A stretch of DNA of 64,000 nucleotides from Sipunculus nudus (GCA_026874595.1 CM049320.1:26515214-26579213), one strand, 5' to 3'. Numbered from the stretch's first letter, positions 1 to 13,791 are shown. The notes: a model not told the origin generated them from the letters alone. Numbers and translations: made by a program.

Positions 1-1589
1 TTATCTTTAAAGAGTCTAACTGAACTTACGTTATCTTACAAGTATGTCTCGTGTTATATCCGTTCAACAATTCGTTCATATCACTCTTATTAAAACTGTT
101 CAATGTACATCTGGTTCATAATGAAAAAATCTTGTACACATTTAATGGTAAATGGGTTGTTTATGCTTTGCTTCTTTATTAAACCAACTATATTATAAAT
201 GTAAAGTAGAGCATTGTATTTTTATGTCAAAAAGGAAATTTGTTTTATCCTGTCCAGGGGCTTTATTTTTATGTGATTAGTTGTTATAGAATATGACCGG
301 ACTTTTGTGTGCTGTATTTAGTATCTATTACATGTTGAACAAAAGGTTGGTATTTCACGTTATTCCGTTTATTGTGTTTCTAATATTTGTAAATAAATAT
401 TTCTATGCATTGCAGGTGTTTTTTTTTTACAAAGATCAACTAATACATGATCTATCATTGAAGAATAATGGTGTGTGTATGGAGGGGGGGGGGGGGGGGG
501 TCCAACCCTTTGTCAGTTAAACGATCCTGCTAATTGGCAACCTTGAGTCATCCTTTGACAACGTTTACATATAAATTCATATATCCCTAAATATCCTGTA
601 TCTGGTGGAACCATATTTACACAAATATGTCTATTGGTATTGCTTCACTGCTAGGCATATACTCACGGCGGGGATATGTATGCACACTGCGTGCCTCTCA
701 AATCCCCAACAATCAAACAGTTGTGCGTCAGCGACCAGTTTATGTCAACATGCTGAACAGAAGTTTGACCCATCGAGTTTCTTGCAGGCAAACACGTTAC
801 ATTATACATATGGTGTTTGCTATATGGGCGTATGTTCGTAAAATACTATAAATAAACTGAAAATTTTAAACCATACTCATTGGAACTGGAGTAAGCCCTT
901 GTTTAATCGCCCATAACCCTTCCGCCTACCACTATTAGATATTGACAGTATTTGTTCTCAAAGTTGTTTTATATTATAAGCCTGGGATAAATCATGTAAT
1001 GTGTTTAATGTTCTAAATTCGCCCTTTCTTACTATATGTGAAGAAGCTGAGGTGAACGCTATTACTGGAACATAATTATTCTATGCATGAGACTCAGTGT
1101 TTAACACAGGGCGTCCCTGCTCTCACATCATGCACAGGGAGTATAGTGGCTGTGTCCGCGGAGAAGTGGTCACATTAAAGGGTTGGTCGTCTGGGGTTTC
1201 ACTACACAAAATCAAGATATTACAACACCGAGCACTGAGCAGATTTTTCTATGCGCCCTCTTGCCATCATTACATCAAAAAGCAGTTTTTATAAGTAACA
1301 TTTATTTATTCAGGCTGAAACCCTCCGCCAACAAGTTTCTATACTCTCTATGTGTACATTTCCCATGAATTTTGCTTCATTCAGGGCAGATTTTATTTAC
1401 CTACAGATATAAAGAAAAGATGTCATAGCAGAGTAGTCTATACACGAGATCAATAGAAGTATTGCAATAACCAAACAGGACACGCATATCTAGTAAATAC
1501 AGCACCTTGCTGACAGTACGTTATGGCGCCATCTCTTTGTCGGCCCACACTGCTCGTCAAATAAAGAGAGAAGACCAGGAAGTGAATCA

Positions 1590-1592
<3 letters not shown>

Positions 1593-1672
<80 letters not shown>
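1593..1672. repeat. Compound (TC)n(TA)n microsatellite
   Basis: A run of TC dinucleotides passes directly into a run of TA dinucleotides. The same compound in the opposite order and strand, (TA)n(GA)n, occurs at 4665-4746. Both produce false YIYI/RERE open frames. Confidence 0.95.
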
Positions 1673-1676
<4 letters not shown>

Positions 1677-2809
1677 ATGCAGAACACGTGTATAGCAGGA
1701 TTGACGTCTTTTAGACTGGCTTATTTATGATCACACAAGCCTTTGAAGCGCGCGAACTTCTACGTCAATGACTGGGAAGTATAAGTCCGTGTTTACCGAA
1801 ATCTATGTTTGCTGTGTCTATGACTCATAGGCTTTGGTGCTGGGGAGGGTGGGTGCGAGAAGGGTATAAATATTATCAATTCGGCATACATATTTTTTAT
1901 TTATTAAATAATTAATATTTGAAAATAAGGTACAGTATATAATAATTTAAAAGAAAGAAATTGGTAAAAATCTTTATACGAGATATATTGAGCTTATATT
2001 AAGGCTCAAAACCTCATTTGGTCAGAATGGGATATGAATTCGGTGTATGAGCCAGCCTTAAGCGATTTAGGCATATGTTTATGTATGTTCAATACAAATT
2101 TTGTTCATTAGCACCCAGCACAGGACGAACGTCACCACTATTCAGTAGAGTAAACATTTCATTATATCCGTTTTTACAACTTTAATTTTAGTTATATTAA
2201 ATGCACATGTATCTGGTCACATTTTGATATGGAGTAAAATTTCTGTATATTCTTTAACCTGTTTTGGCTTTTTAGGTTTGTATGCTTTCCGTCCGGGGTC
2301 TGGATGTGTTTGCCTACCCCTGGACAAAATTAGCACGAGCGCCAGTCTACCGTGACCATATATACATATAACGTTATGTATGCGGCGCCCCCTTCCTTAA
2401 CTTTTATGAACACTCCAAAGCCGATGTATCTTCCGGGTTTATATAGGTAAGTCGTTCGAAAGACACTAGCACTGAACCGTTCACATGTGATCATGTTGAG
2501 TTTTGTGTGACTCGACCGCTAGATGTCTCTAGCCATACCCAGAGAGATCCCACGCACACCATTGCAATTAACCGTGGTGCCGAACAATCGATTATCCATA
2601 TGACTGTTTTGTTTTATATTCTAATTTCATGCAGTCATTTTCATATGGCAATTTTTGTGTATGTTCATATTAACATGGAAACATTTACGTTTCTCAAGCC
2701 GATTTTATGCCCTGCAGTAATCCTATATCTCCTCTCGTGTTACCGCTGCTTTGTAATGCAATGTTTCTGGGTTTGAACACAAGGTAGGGCACAGGTCAAA
2801 AGAATTGTT

Positions 2810-2892
2810 ATCAGACCAATGAGAGCGTGCTATAGCATTGTGTATTTAGCCCAAGGTTTTAAACATACTACATCCGCCCAGGTTGGTCTGAT
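2810..2892 (+). repeat. 83-bp short inverted-ended repeat, copy 1
   Basis: The unit starts ATCAGACCA and ends TGGTCTGAT, a perfect 9-bp inverted end. A second copy of exactly 83 bp lies in the opposite orientation at 21823-21905 and shares the internal CAATGAGAGCG and GCATTGTG blocks. A further partial copy begins near 2955. Size and ends suggest a tiny non-autonomous DNA transposon, but no target duplication was identified. Confidence 0.6.
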
Positions 2893-4194
2893 ATCACCAT
2901 TTCTGGCAAAGGCCCAAAGTTCAGACCAACAAGATCGGGTGATTTGGTGTAATTAGACCAACGAAACCTGGTGTCACATGTTTAAAATTTCGAGCTTGAT
3001 GCAAAATTGGTTTGCATATGCGAACATTGGTAATCGAACCAAGAACATCATGCTATTATATATGCAAGGAAGCCATTACACGGAAAGAAATATGGGACAA
3101 CTGCAGTGAATAACCGCTGTGTGAGGAGCTTGCATGGGCAACGTTTTGTCGGAAACATCTGAAAGATGAAACATGAGTAAGCAAACTTGTAATGTTGACC
3201 ATGATTTTTTTTGCAGAGGAAGATAATATATCAACAACCAGTCGGTGAACTTGAGGTTAAGCATGACGGATAATGGTAATTTTGTTCGCCTCCAGCCCAT
3301 TAATATTTCCCATAGAAATGTTGAAAATAGTGTAAATAACTCAATTTATCATATTATTTTCTAATTCAATACAGCAACGTTAAACCTACTTAATATACTA
3401 ACATAGCTATTTACACCGCCTCGAACCCACGAAGTGATTAAATGTCAAACAAGTCATGCATCATTTATGCAATGGCAGCACTCAAGCAAATATCGCGAAT
3501 TATGCAGGGAAAATTAGTTAAAATACTAAATCTAAGTCTTAATTGAGAATTTCGTTTAAATATCTCTGTAGGCGATTCGGTGTGTATACGGACAATCGAA
3601 TGAGGTTATATTATATACTAGGAAGCCTACATTCAATACATTTGGGCAGAACGGACATTTTAATCAGTATAGTGGATCAAATGTGAAGGGGGGGGGGGGG
3701 TCGTCATCAGTATAGAAGCCAGATATGTAGGGGGGGGGGGGGGGGGGTCGGGGTCCTCCCCGTTCCAGCCAACGCAATCTTTTTTCAGGCTTTCAAGCCA
3801 ATATTTTTCTGCCTTTACCATCCCTTTTCAGGACCTTTCATGGTTATCTTTCTGGCTTCCCCTCCCCCCCTTCCGACAGTCTGGACCCACCCCTGCTAAT
3901 GCTCTGTTGAGCAGGTCAGTGACCAGGAAGTGGGCGTCTCTACACATAACCTTGACCCATACTGAACACCCGTGTTTATTGTGTCTACGTCCCTCGTATG
4001 CATGGCCGGTCATTTGTAAGAAACCTGATATGAAATAGGCCTGTGTTGATGTTTTGCAAGCACTGAACCACAGAAACCCCACACTCGAGTTAGTTCAGAA
4101 ATAAACCGCTAGATGTCAGCAGCAGGGACTTGTTTCTTCTTGTGATAAGTGCACACGTGTGTATAAAATCTGTATATATATATATATATATATA

Positions 4195-4577
4195 AGTGGT
4201 AGGAATTGGTTTGAAAATCGTAATCGATGATTTAAAATTAAAACGACCGATGATCGATTATTAATCGATTATTTTTATGCACTTTCTATATTACCTTGAA
4301 TTTTGCTACATACTGATACCTAAAATATTGACCCAGTAAATAGTCTGACATGTACATCGGTTTTCATAATGAAACCTTCAATCCAAACGCATCCAAGATC
4401 GACTTGCCTTGGGACGATGTTTGGCTGCACATAAAAGGTTTGATGCTGTTCGTTACATTGTGTTCGTATTTCTCTGACAGGATCGTTATTAATCGATTAT
4501 GCAAAAATGCAATCCCTTTTATCGATTTGGAAGAATACGACCAATCATTGATTTTATCGATTAATCGGAACACCACT
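4195..4577. mobile_element. Non-autonomous DNA transposon with ATTAATCGAT-rich ends
   Basis: The left end starts AGTGGT and the right end finishes CACCACT. The subterminal regions on both sides are rich in ATCGATTA and TTAATCGAT, arranged as a long imperfect inverted repeat. The flanks are (TA)n, so a target duplication cannot be read. A second copy of the right half, in the same orientation, fills 63820-63999 at the other end of the window. The internal open frame (about 4350-4490) resembles no protein I recognise. The ends are reminiscent of hAT elements; this is inference. Confidence 0.6.
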
Positions 4578-4657
4578 AATATATATATATATATATATAT
4601 AATATAATATAATATATATATGTATATATCTAAAAGGCTTCACTGTTCACTATCTTT

Positions 4658-4664
<7 letters not shown>

Positions 4665-4746
<82 letters not shown>
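4665..4746. repeat. Compound (TA)n(GA)n microsatellite
   Basis: An uninterrupted TA run of about 50 bp is followed by a GA run. This is the reverse-complement arrangement of the tract at 1593-1672. Confidence 0.95.
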
Positions 4747-5859
4747 TCTTAATAGAATGGTTGCCTTTGGTTTTCTCCAGTGTTGTCTATTTCCTCGGCG
4801 TTTGTCACATTGTCAGTACTAAAAACTCATCGTAAAATATTTTTGATAAATAAAAAGAAAAAAAGGCAATAATTAATAATCGACGAACCTCTTTCAAAGT
4901 CTAAAGACACCTCTTTTTTGTCATCTGTGTGTACAAAAATGCATAACACACAATGCATAATAATTTTCGTTAATGGCGTATCGACATATATAAACGAAAA
5001 TTGAAGCCAGGGTTTATCTGCGGGTGTTAAGTGACAGGGCTGCCATCTATCGATGTGCAAATTTATAATCGTGTAAACGTGAGATACACCGGCCTTCCTC
5101 TGGTCTGTAAATAAGTAACTAACTTCGTAACTACGGTCCAATGTCTCGTTGAAAAGCATTTATTTCAGGATTTTTTTATAAGGTTGTTCAAAAGAGACCT
5201 TAACCTCAGGCTTTCTACATATGTTATGCACTAACAGACTTTTTTTATAAATACAACCCATGTCTTTTGACCTGAAGGGCTTTCTCGTCGCTCCTGTTTT
5301 ATCCGATGACCACTAGATGACGCTACTTCTCTAGGTGATGCTGATAAACAATTGACGAAATAATCGTGCACCATTTAATTCATCTTGTCTTTTTAATGCA
5401 AATCGTAATTAATGTTGGTTGGCTAGTTTTTTTTTTTTTTTTATTTTATTTTATTATTTTATTTTTACCAATTTACATCCAAAACCTGCATACACTGCGT
5501 TCAGGTCTGGAACCAGCTGGTTTTGGTGGTTTACCGTACTGTATCTTATAACTGTATTTTATTTAGGCCTTAAATTGTCGATAACGGAATTCAAAATATC
5601 AGGGTTCGTACATGTGTACTTTCTCATTGTTCATTGTCCATACAATGCTTTTTTCATGTAAACTTGGCAAGGAAGAAAACTGGTACTGTATTGATCGATA
5701 TACAGATTTTAAGGAGGGTAGACAGAAGCATAAACTAAAACAACATTCTCTGTTAAAATTATACAAATTACAGGATTATAAGGGTTGTTTCTTGTTCGCA
5801 GGGGGTGTCAACTTCGCGATATTCGCACGAGGAAAATTATCGGGAAGATGAAATATACT

Positions 5860-6042
5860 TGAAAAGAAGCAGCCCCCCCCCCCTTTTTTTTCAGCCGCAG
5901 CATTCTCTTTAAGGGATTCAGACCAATGTTTGCAGTCTGGACACCCCCCTCCCCTTCAGGACTTGGGACCTTTTTATGTTTTGTCATTAGTCCTCTAGGG
6001 ATAGACCCCTCCTTTTCCAAAATCCTGGATCCACCCCTGGTG
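5860..6042. repeat. Copy of poly(G)-bearing CCGCCCCTG-ended repeat
   Basis: The segment runs from a C-tract through CAGACCAATGTTTGCAGTCT and ends ATCCTGGATCCACCCCTG. Related right ends occur at about 3895 (GTCTGGACCCACCCCTG), 16730 and 18515 and, inverted, at 51707. The family carries a poly(G) or poly(C) tract inside. It is probably a non-autonomous DNA transposon. Confidence 0.55.
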
Positions 6043-8019
6043 ATAAGAGGCCTCGTCTATACACCAGGTGAGCGGGGACTCGGCGGTCATTTAAAATATA
6101 ACATTATTGGCATTTAATGTATTTTATCCACGCGACCACGCCTTAAGGTGTCAAAGTTGAAAGGCAAAGGATTGGTATTACAAACATAACATCTATCCTA
6201 TGTTACCTGTAAATTGACGGTTGACTTTATAAATAATATATATCATCTTTCATATTATCTGCCTAGAAAGGGAGCAGGAGAGTCTACTCGTTTTAATGGA
6301 TACTCAGATTGTTAAGATTTAGTTGGCAGCGCCGCATGCAAAATAATAAATATGACAATTGAAATATTATGAGTAGGTCATTGCGTGAACCCACGGGAAA
6401 CCATAAAACTTAAAATTAGCCTTGAGGTATATGAAGCAAACCACAGGATATGCAGGATAAAGCTTCCATCATAGCTTATTGTATTCTACGTGAAAACCTA
6501 CTTCAGACCCAACCAAGAAATCGTTGGCATTGATAACATGATATCACATATATATACCATGCAGCAAAAAGACGTCTGTTCAGATGTTGGCGATTATTAA
6601 ACTGATATAGGTCAGAGGTATAATTTACTTAGAAGTCTTCGCGTCCCTATATGACTGAACCAAATCAACCTTTCTTTGGTTCCCTACAGTGCCCTTTGAT
6701 ATATGTTGGATCAGTTGCGGGCCTAGCAGGGGGCAGCAGGAGCGGTCCGTCCCGGTCGGCACGTTTTGGGGGCGGCATTTTGGTGAATATGTACATTATT
6801 GAGACGTAGCATGACAAATTCATTTGTACATTTTTTATTCAGTTTGGATTTGCGGTTTTTGGTTGTGTTTCCCGAAACATGGCAAAGTTAATAGTATAAC
6901 AATATACTGGCAAATATGTTTTACTTGTTTCCACAAAAAATTAAGTTTGTTTTTTTATCATATCAATCTTCATATAACTAACGTGGCTGTTACCTGATAC
7001 ATGGAGAGCCTATCTTACTAGCTCGCCTTATTTCAGGTAGTCCATGCATTATTAATGTGGTAACTGAACCAATCAAATGACTCGCGTATGGTCCTTTTAG
7101 GCAGGTTTCGAAGGAAACAATAAAATGTCTGTGGTCTTTCAAGGTCAGAACGTCATAAGGATTCTGACCAGTCAAATAAAAGCATGAATATGAAGGCCGT
7201 ATATATATACACACTGCCAGAAATTCCTAGGTGGCAATTAACCATGCATGGAGGAAAACTACTTGAAGACCAATGTTTCTCAATGGGATGTTTGTTGGTC
7301 GATGGAGGGTGTTGGTCGAGTGGGAGTACACATAAGGGTCAAATGTTACAATACAGTCAAAATGAATTAAGTTTTCTTGTCATGTATTAATCAGGTCTAA
7401 CCCCGCATGAAATCACCAAGATACCATCATATTTAAAATACCTTACACATATTTTAAATACACCAAAATGCCTCTTGTGTATTTCCAATTGTTCCCACAA
7501 TAGTCACGTTAAAACACAAAGTGTTGCACAATCCTGAACATCAGAAGGACTACCTGAATTGCTACAACATCTGTGCATGACCACTGGTGATTAAATCTGG
7601 TGCTGATATGACCTAACCATTTATTCAAAATGAATAACCCCATGCAATCTCTCACCCAGACCTGTGTATGAGGTATTTTATCTTTAAGGTGGCAGATGTG
7701 ATTCTAAGTACAATATTTCTTCTATAATCGTCCAGGGTTGCGGAAGTGGCTCCCTGACCGCTGTGCCACACGCTCAATATAGGTCTACGTTTCATGTATC
7801 AATTATCAGTACTACTTACAGAGTACACAACTGAAATAAAAAAACTAAAAACCTATTTGCATGTATTTTTATACAATTAACTGGAGTTTAATACGAAACT
7901 TTCAGATTTTTTTTTATATATTTTTTTAGTGGAGGTAACCGCCTCCAATTTTTTTAATGCTAACTTAAGTACGTATATGTACATCTGCAGAAATCCGTTC
8001 CGGTCTCGGACTACGTGAC

Positions 8020-8326
8020 AGGGCAGTATCGCACGCTTCCTCTCATTTTATATCCTTGCGTCAACCAGGCCCGGTGACTACTGCACCTGCGGGCCCTGGG
8101 TGCGTAATCGTCCCCATCGCTGGGTCATACCATCGAGGGAACTCCGAAAGGCGCACTCGTTTGTGAGTGAAACACGGCCGCTTGGCACTTCCTTCCCATT
8201 ATGCCTGCAGAGCGCTCAGCCTGGGTGGGGGCCGACCTAAAAAAAATCTCACTGCCTCGGTGATTCGAACTCACGATCTACCGGTTTTGTGTTTTGTGCT
8301 CTACCCCTGAGCCACAGAAGCAACTT
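8020..8326 (-). mobile_element. tRNA-derived SINE
   Basis: On the minus strand the element begins with a tRNA-like head. Box A reads TGGCTCAGGGGTAGAGCA (8314-8297) and box B reads GAGTTCGAATC (8272-8262), at the spacing of an internal RNA polymerase III promoter. A G/C-rich body follows towards 8020. It is not an intact tRNA gene, because the head runs straight into the body. A second SINE of a different head type is at 25600-25780. Confidence 0.8.
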
Positions 8327-9799
8327 TCATGATTTCTGAATAATCTAAAACAAAACTGGGTGAAGTGCAAAAGCAAATCACTAAATTAAAAATGAAATTG
8401 CGCGAAGAGCAGAAAAAATAATTTGATATTTAGTAGTCTTGAATTAAAGTATAATCATTTACTTTGAGGATAATACAATTTAAACAAAATGTTTTTATAA
8501 TCTATCGATATATTTCCCTTTTTATATAAAAATAATAATATGCACATATAGCTCATGATATAACCTTCCGCTGCACAACAATCAAAGAGCTTTTTAGGTG
8601 AATATATAGCAAAGAGGTGGAATTATAAGTAACAAGATGTCTGTGTTCATTTTCTGAATTCAATATTATGTTACTCACCAAATATAGGCCTTCCATGGTT
8701 TGCTTTAAACTAATCACAAATCGTGTAAACTCGAAAAATTACGTAACCACATTATATGTGAAACCTGCAATATAATGGTATTTTTTAAGTAAACCAGAGA
8801 GATATTCTGGTTTTCAATAGCAAGGAGGTTCTTTTCCTTCAGTGTGGGGCGAAAGATGTCCTTTCGCTGAATTAAACGATATAATAATGTTGCTATAAAA
8901 CATCAGTGCATGACGAAGATAATTGACCATATTTTTTGCATATGTTTCCAATTTTATAATGTTGTTATGAGAGGCGGCAAATTCTATGACCACCACAGGC
9001 AGCACAAACGCTAGGTACGGCACTGTGTTGGGTGTTAACAGAATACAAATTTATATTTGAAATGCACCGGGAAAATGTAGCTGCCATTTCCGTTACCTCA
9101 TCGCTATACAAAAGGAATTCTTTGCGCATGAGCGTACTCCTTCTAGGCATTAGTAATATGTTCATTGTGTTCGTTTTTATGTAAATGCAGATCGCTTTAA
9201 GAGAGTGAAATTAATATGTATGATTCACGGGTATTTATGACCACTTTAGCCTGTACTAAGTCCGGCTAGTCACGGATAGCGGATCCACAAACCACATGGT
9301 AGTACACGTGAATAACACGGTCGTGGTTACAGATAACACCGACACCGCTTTGAGTGTACATTGTAAATGATCACGTCAATGAACGGAGACCCTTCGTAGG
9401 TGATAGCCCCTTAGAAAATTTGATAGAATTGGCACTTACAGAATTACCACGTAATGAATTGGCACGTACAGAATTGGGTCAGTTTAGAAACTGGGCTGGC
9501 TCAGAATAGAAACATATTTGCCTGGTCCTTGAAATAATGAATGTGCATGTGTGTGTGCGAGGAAGAGAGAAAAAAAAATAAAGAAAGAAAGATGGACAAA
9601 GGTACTAGTAATTATAAAGAGAACGTAAGAGTTACTGAATAAAACAGAGATGGGGTGAGGTATGGAGGGAGGTAAATTATAGACGTTAACATACATGTTC
9701 TAATATAAACTATTGTAGGTATACTCTCACTCCATCTAAACTAGGGACCCATGGGTCTCGACGCTCAGCTGTATTTGTCTATAAGGATATTTAAAAAAA

Positions 9800-10077
9800 A
9801 ATTATGAATGACGGTCCTGTGACCTTCACCAATGACCTTGTGACCAAAAAATCTGACAACTTATTATCCTTGAACTTGCAGCATTTAGATTATTGTAACA
9901 ATCTAGAAAATGCGGGTCCAGTGACCTTGACCTATGACCAGGTATCCTCAAAATCGACAGATTTCTTCCACTTTGGGCAAGAAAGCCATGAGTGAAAGAT
10001 TGGAAGTTTGGGATGAAAAGTTTGATTTACATTGCATCAGTGGCGTCAATTTTTCTTCCAGGGTGGGGGGATGACTT

Positions 10078-10155
<78 letters not shown>

Positions 10156-10196
10156 TATAATATATACCTTTTTCAGCATCTCTGAGTGACATATTC

Positions 10197-10230
<34 letters not shown>

Positions 10231-11250
10231 GATTATTATATTTATATATATATACTTAATTACATTTCAAATAATTATAATATTATAATAGAAAATAAGT
10301 TATTTTGTGAATTCTAAGCAAGGTTAGATATAACATTATTTAGTAAATGGATTCAAAGTTTTTAATTCTATTTATCAATATATTTCATTTGTAATATTAT
10401 AATATTATTCTCTGAAAAGTGGGGGGGGGGGGGATGATTACATTGGCCACCCCCTTGCCAAAAAGTGGGATATATATACCCCCATCACCCCTATATTGAC
10501 GCCCCTGCATTGCATCCAAAATCATTTTAAAGATATATCTCCTGTGGCCTTTACCTTTGATCTCTGTACCCTGAAAATCAAAATGTTTTTACTTATGCGG
10601 TGGGTCATTAATAAATCCAGTTTGAAGCCAATCTGTCAAGCAAAAGCAAAAATTATCACCCATAAACTAGTTTGTGAATGGATGGGCCCTGTGACCTTGA
10701 CCTTTGACCTTATGACCCCAAATCGAAAAGAATCTTCCACTAATGGCAGGTAAGTAATATCTTGAAGATGGAAGGTTTGTTATAAAAAGTTTGGCTTGAA
10801 ATGCATACACTTTCCTTTTAAAGAAATGGGTCCTGTGACCCTGACCTTTGCCATTTGGACCATAAAATCGACAGAATTCTTACTTTAGTGATGAGCCATA
10901 CATAAGTTAAGTTTGAAACCAATATGTCAGACTAAACTGGAGTTATCATCTGGAAACTAATTTGTGAACAGATGGCCCCTGTGTCTTTGACCTTGGACCT
11001 TGTGACCCCTAATTCATTTATGCTCTCCCTATACTGGCATATCAGGTAAATGTGCAAGATGGAAATTTTGGGATGAAAAGCTTGGCTTAAAATGCAGCCA
11101 TAATCTTTTTAAATAAGCGAGTCTTGTGACCTTGGCCTTTGACCTGATGACCCAAAAATCATACAGGTTCTTTCTTTAGTGGTGGGCCATGTGTAAGTCA
11201 TATCTGAAATCCATATGTCAATCCAACCTGGATTTATCATCTGGAAACAA
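9800..11250. repeat. Diverged repeats with GTGACCTTGACCTTTGACC core
   Basis: At least seven diverged units carry a block like GTGACCTTGACCTTTGACC followed by a stretch like AAAATCGACAGAATTCTT (near 9812, 9918, 10540, 10690, 10830, 10985 and 11130). A hAT-like element (10038-10507) has inserted into the array. Such blocks are widespread in marine invertebrate genomes. The unit contains direct repeats of the nuclear-receptor half-site AGGTCA on the minus strand. Confidence 0.75.
10038..10507. mobile_element. hAT-like MITE with 8-bp target duplication
   Basis: The element starts CAGTGGCGTCAAT and ends ATTGACGCCCCTG, which are imperfect terminal inverted repeats (13 of 15 positions over the longer comparison). 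It is flanked on both sides by the exact 8-bp direct repeat CATTGCAT (10030-10037 and 10508-10515). Eight-base duplications are the signature of the hAT superfamily. The 470-bp interior has no transposase; it is filled with (TA)n runs (10080-10142 and 10199-10228) and a poly(G) tract near 10420. It lies inside the TGACCTTTGACC repeat array, so it inserted after that array formed. Confidence 0.85.
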
Positions 11251-11369
11251 AGAGCGACCTAAAAATGACCAGGACGCTCAATAGTCGCCTAACCCCAGAA
11301 AATCCTGTTACGGTGTAACTGCGATACTCAGCGATACTTTTGCCTCACTTGAACCTCCCAATGCAACAT

Positions 11370-11702
11370 TAGGGCATTTTCATGTCTACCTCCCCTCTAC
11401 TTCCCCTGTGCAACCAATGCGACCACTCTGCCTTCATTCTACAACCTCGGTAATGCTTGTTCCTCCCTTCTGCCTCCTTTGAGCCACCTTTGAGCAACCT
11501 ACCTCCTCGGCGACGTTTGTGCGATTGTTTTGAACATGATATAATCTCACGGCGAGCATGGCGTCCATGGCGATGTCTGTAACTCTTGTGTACGACCTAG
11601 GCAACCATTTTGCCTTCTTTAAGCCTCCTACGGCGACCTGGTAAAATTTGTGGTCGAACAAGGGAGGCACAAAGGTTGCTATTCTGTGTAAATGCCCCTT
11701 TA
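11370..11702. repeat. Repeat with AGGG(G)CATTT inverted ends
   Basis: The left end reads TTAGGGCATTTTCATG and the right end on the other strand reads AAAGGGGCATTTACAC. The C/T-rich interior contains a spurious 90-residue open frame on the minus strand. It looks like a small inverted-repeat DNA element; I see no clear target duplication. Confidence 0.4.
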
Positions 11703-13206
11703 GCAATGGTCTTTGTGTGTGAACAGAATATATAGTTAAATGTATATAAGGGTGTGTGTGTATGTGTGTTATTGCCCATTGTTCATATTAAACATTTTCT
11801 TGGGATATTTCAAACATGTAGCCCACCTGAATTTTTAATATATAGATAAAAGTAATACCTCTCTGCTATCAAATATCTACCTCTGTCAACGACAATGTTG
11901 TACCTAAGAAATACAAAATAAAAATTACTCGGGTCCCCTCTTGACCTCTCCATGCATACCACTGCACTGTCATCTGTGGCAAGAAAGGTCATTTCTTTCA
12001 AGGGGCGGGTCTTAGAGCTATATATGATATAATAATTGAAACGATTCATTGCACCGATTGCTCGGTGTTACCTTTGCCCCTTTGACTGTTAGAGGTATGT
12101 TATCAACTGTTCGAGGTATGTTATCAACTCACCTGACTTTATTATACGGCCTTGACCACCCGACTGTTGTAAAGTATTGAGACCCGGCTTACTTCGATAT
12201 ACAGATATACATGCACCTTGTGGAGGTGAATTGATAACATTTGTGGTGGGTTTTCACTGCTTGTCTATAGATCTCGTACAGGTACACACACATATTAAAC
12301 ATTACAAATGGTATACATTACAAACATCATACATTAAAATATATATTATTATTATTATTATCATCATCATTATAACTATCATTAGTGCATGCAATTAAAA
12401 CAATTTAACCAATGAAATTAAGAAAATATACATTGAGTCTACTCGCATTCTTTTGCACATGCATATACGAGTGGGGGGTATATTAATATGTTTTTTTCAG
12501 AACATTATAACTATATAAAATACGTTTTATTGTTTGAATTTAGTCATGATCATGTTCTTAATCAATTTTTATTTCCCTTGAAGAATAAAGAAATAATTAC
12601 ATTTACAAAAATATGTATACAGTTATATATATATATATATATATTCTATATATATTACAGTTTTGTAAAGCTCAAATCGCAAGGATACATTTATGGTGTC
12701 CTTTATAAGTCCCCCGCCGTAGGAGGGAGGACTACTATAATGGTCCGGGTCTGTCCGTCAGTTCGTCGTGCCATCCGTCGGTCCCACCCCATTCTTTTAC
12801 TACATAACTCTAAGACACTTTCCTTGGTAAGCATATGGCGGGGGACTATCTGTTTAGTTAATTTTGTAACCCGTAAATCGATATTATCTGAATATACAGT
12901 ATGTTTAATTAGGTAAAGTATATACAATTGCTTCATAGTCATATCTCTGTTAATTTAATTTATAATGACATAGAACGATAGACATATAGAACCAGATCCG
13001 TCATATCACATTGATACAAATACACGCAAGCGTGGGGTTGTTTTGTAGGGGTGGGTATAATACTAATATATGTTGTCCCCATCACTTTTTTAGGGGATTA
13101 AACAACTTAATTAAACCATGAGCTATTTCAGTCTGTTAATCACTGTGTCAGGTATTCATCAATAATCTTTCAATTACACACATCTCATATTGAGACTATA
13201 TGTAAA

Positions 13207-13261
<55 letters not shown>

Positions 13262-13791
13262 GCAGATATGCATACCCACATTAAAATAGAATCTACGTTC
13301 ATGGTACACCGCCGCGAATGTGTGTCAGATTATGTAACAATGGACCACGTGATTAGATCTCACATGATTAATGCACTTTCTTGACCTGGCTGACCACGAT
13401 CAAAGATTGCTCATGCGCCGACTTAACACCATCCCCCTCCCCTATATGAGGCCATGCACCTTCTCAAGTCGCAGTATGGTATATCCCATACCTCACGTGA
13501 TCTGAGAGTGATAATGTCCTTCAATTGATACGACAGCCCATTGTTTATACCTCCCTATCACTGACAAGACCTTCTACCCTCAATACCACACGCATATATA
13601 GGTATAGTGCTGTACGGTGACCGCATGCTACGAGGGGTGTTCCACTATTCAAATGGAAATTTGCAGAAATTTGGCTTAGATGTATTGAGCAAAATTGAGT
13701 TTTAAAGGTGGGATCGCACCAGACACAAATCTTACCGCATGTACAAATTGGATTTATGACACTCGTGTGATTGCATCAGCCCCGATCTGCT

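Larger units (their letters stand above)
1..13791. other. Intergenic, repeat-rich, no supported gene
   Basis: I find no spliced coding sequence here on either strand. Open frames are short and lie over microsatellites or repeats. The region holds long (TA)n runs near 1621, 4171, 4665, 10080 and 13212, poly(G) tracts near 483, 3689, 3731 and 10420, a tRNA-derived SINE at 8020-8326, several inverted-repeat elements, and diverged repeats rich in TGACCTTTGACC between 9800 and 11250. The promoter for the first GLUT start at 13792 must lie in its last few hundred bases; a TATATA run near 13593 is a weak candidate. Confidence 0.6.

Noticed and set aside
1490-1695. Open frames of YIYI and RERE repeats
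   Set aside because: Pure translation of (TA)n and (TC/GA)n. The same applies at 4620, 9992, 23592, 24142, 26048, 30343, 32141 and 34613.
7740-7790. Possible third tRNA-like head (minus strand GTGGCACAGCGGTCAGG)
   Set aside because: Resembles a box A only; no box B at the right distance.
11434-11706. 90-residue minus-strand open frame
   Set aside because: Lies wholly inside a repeat with inverted AGGGCATTT ends and resembles no known protein.
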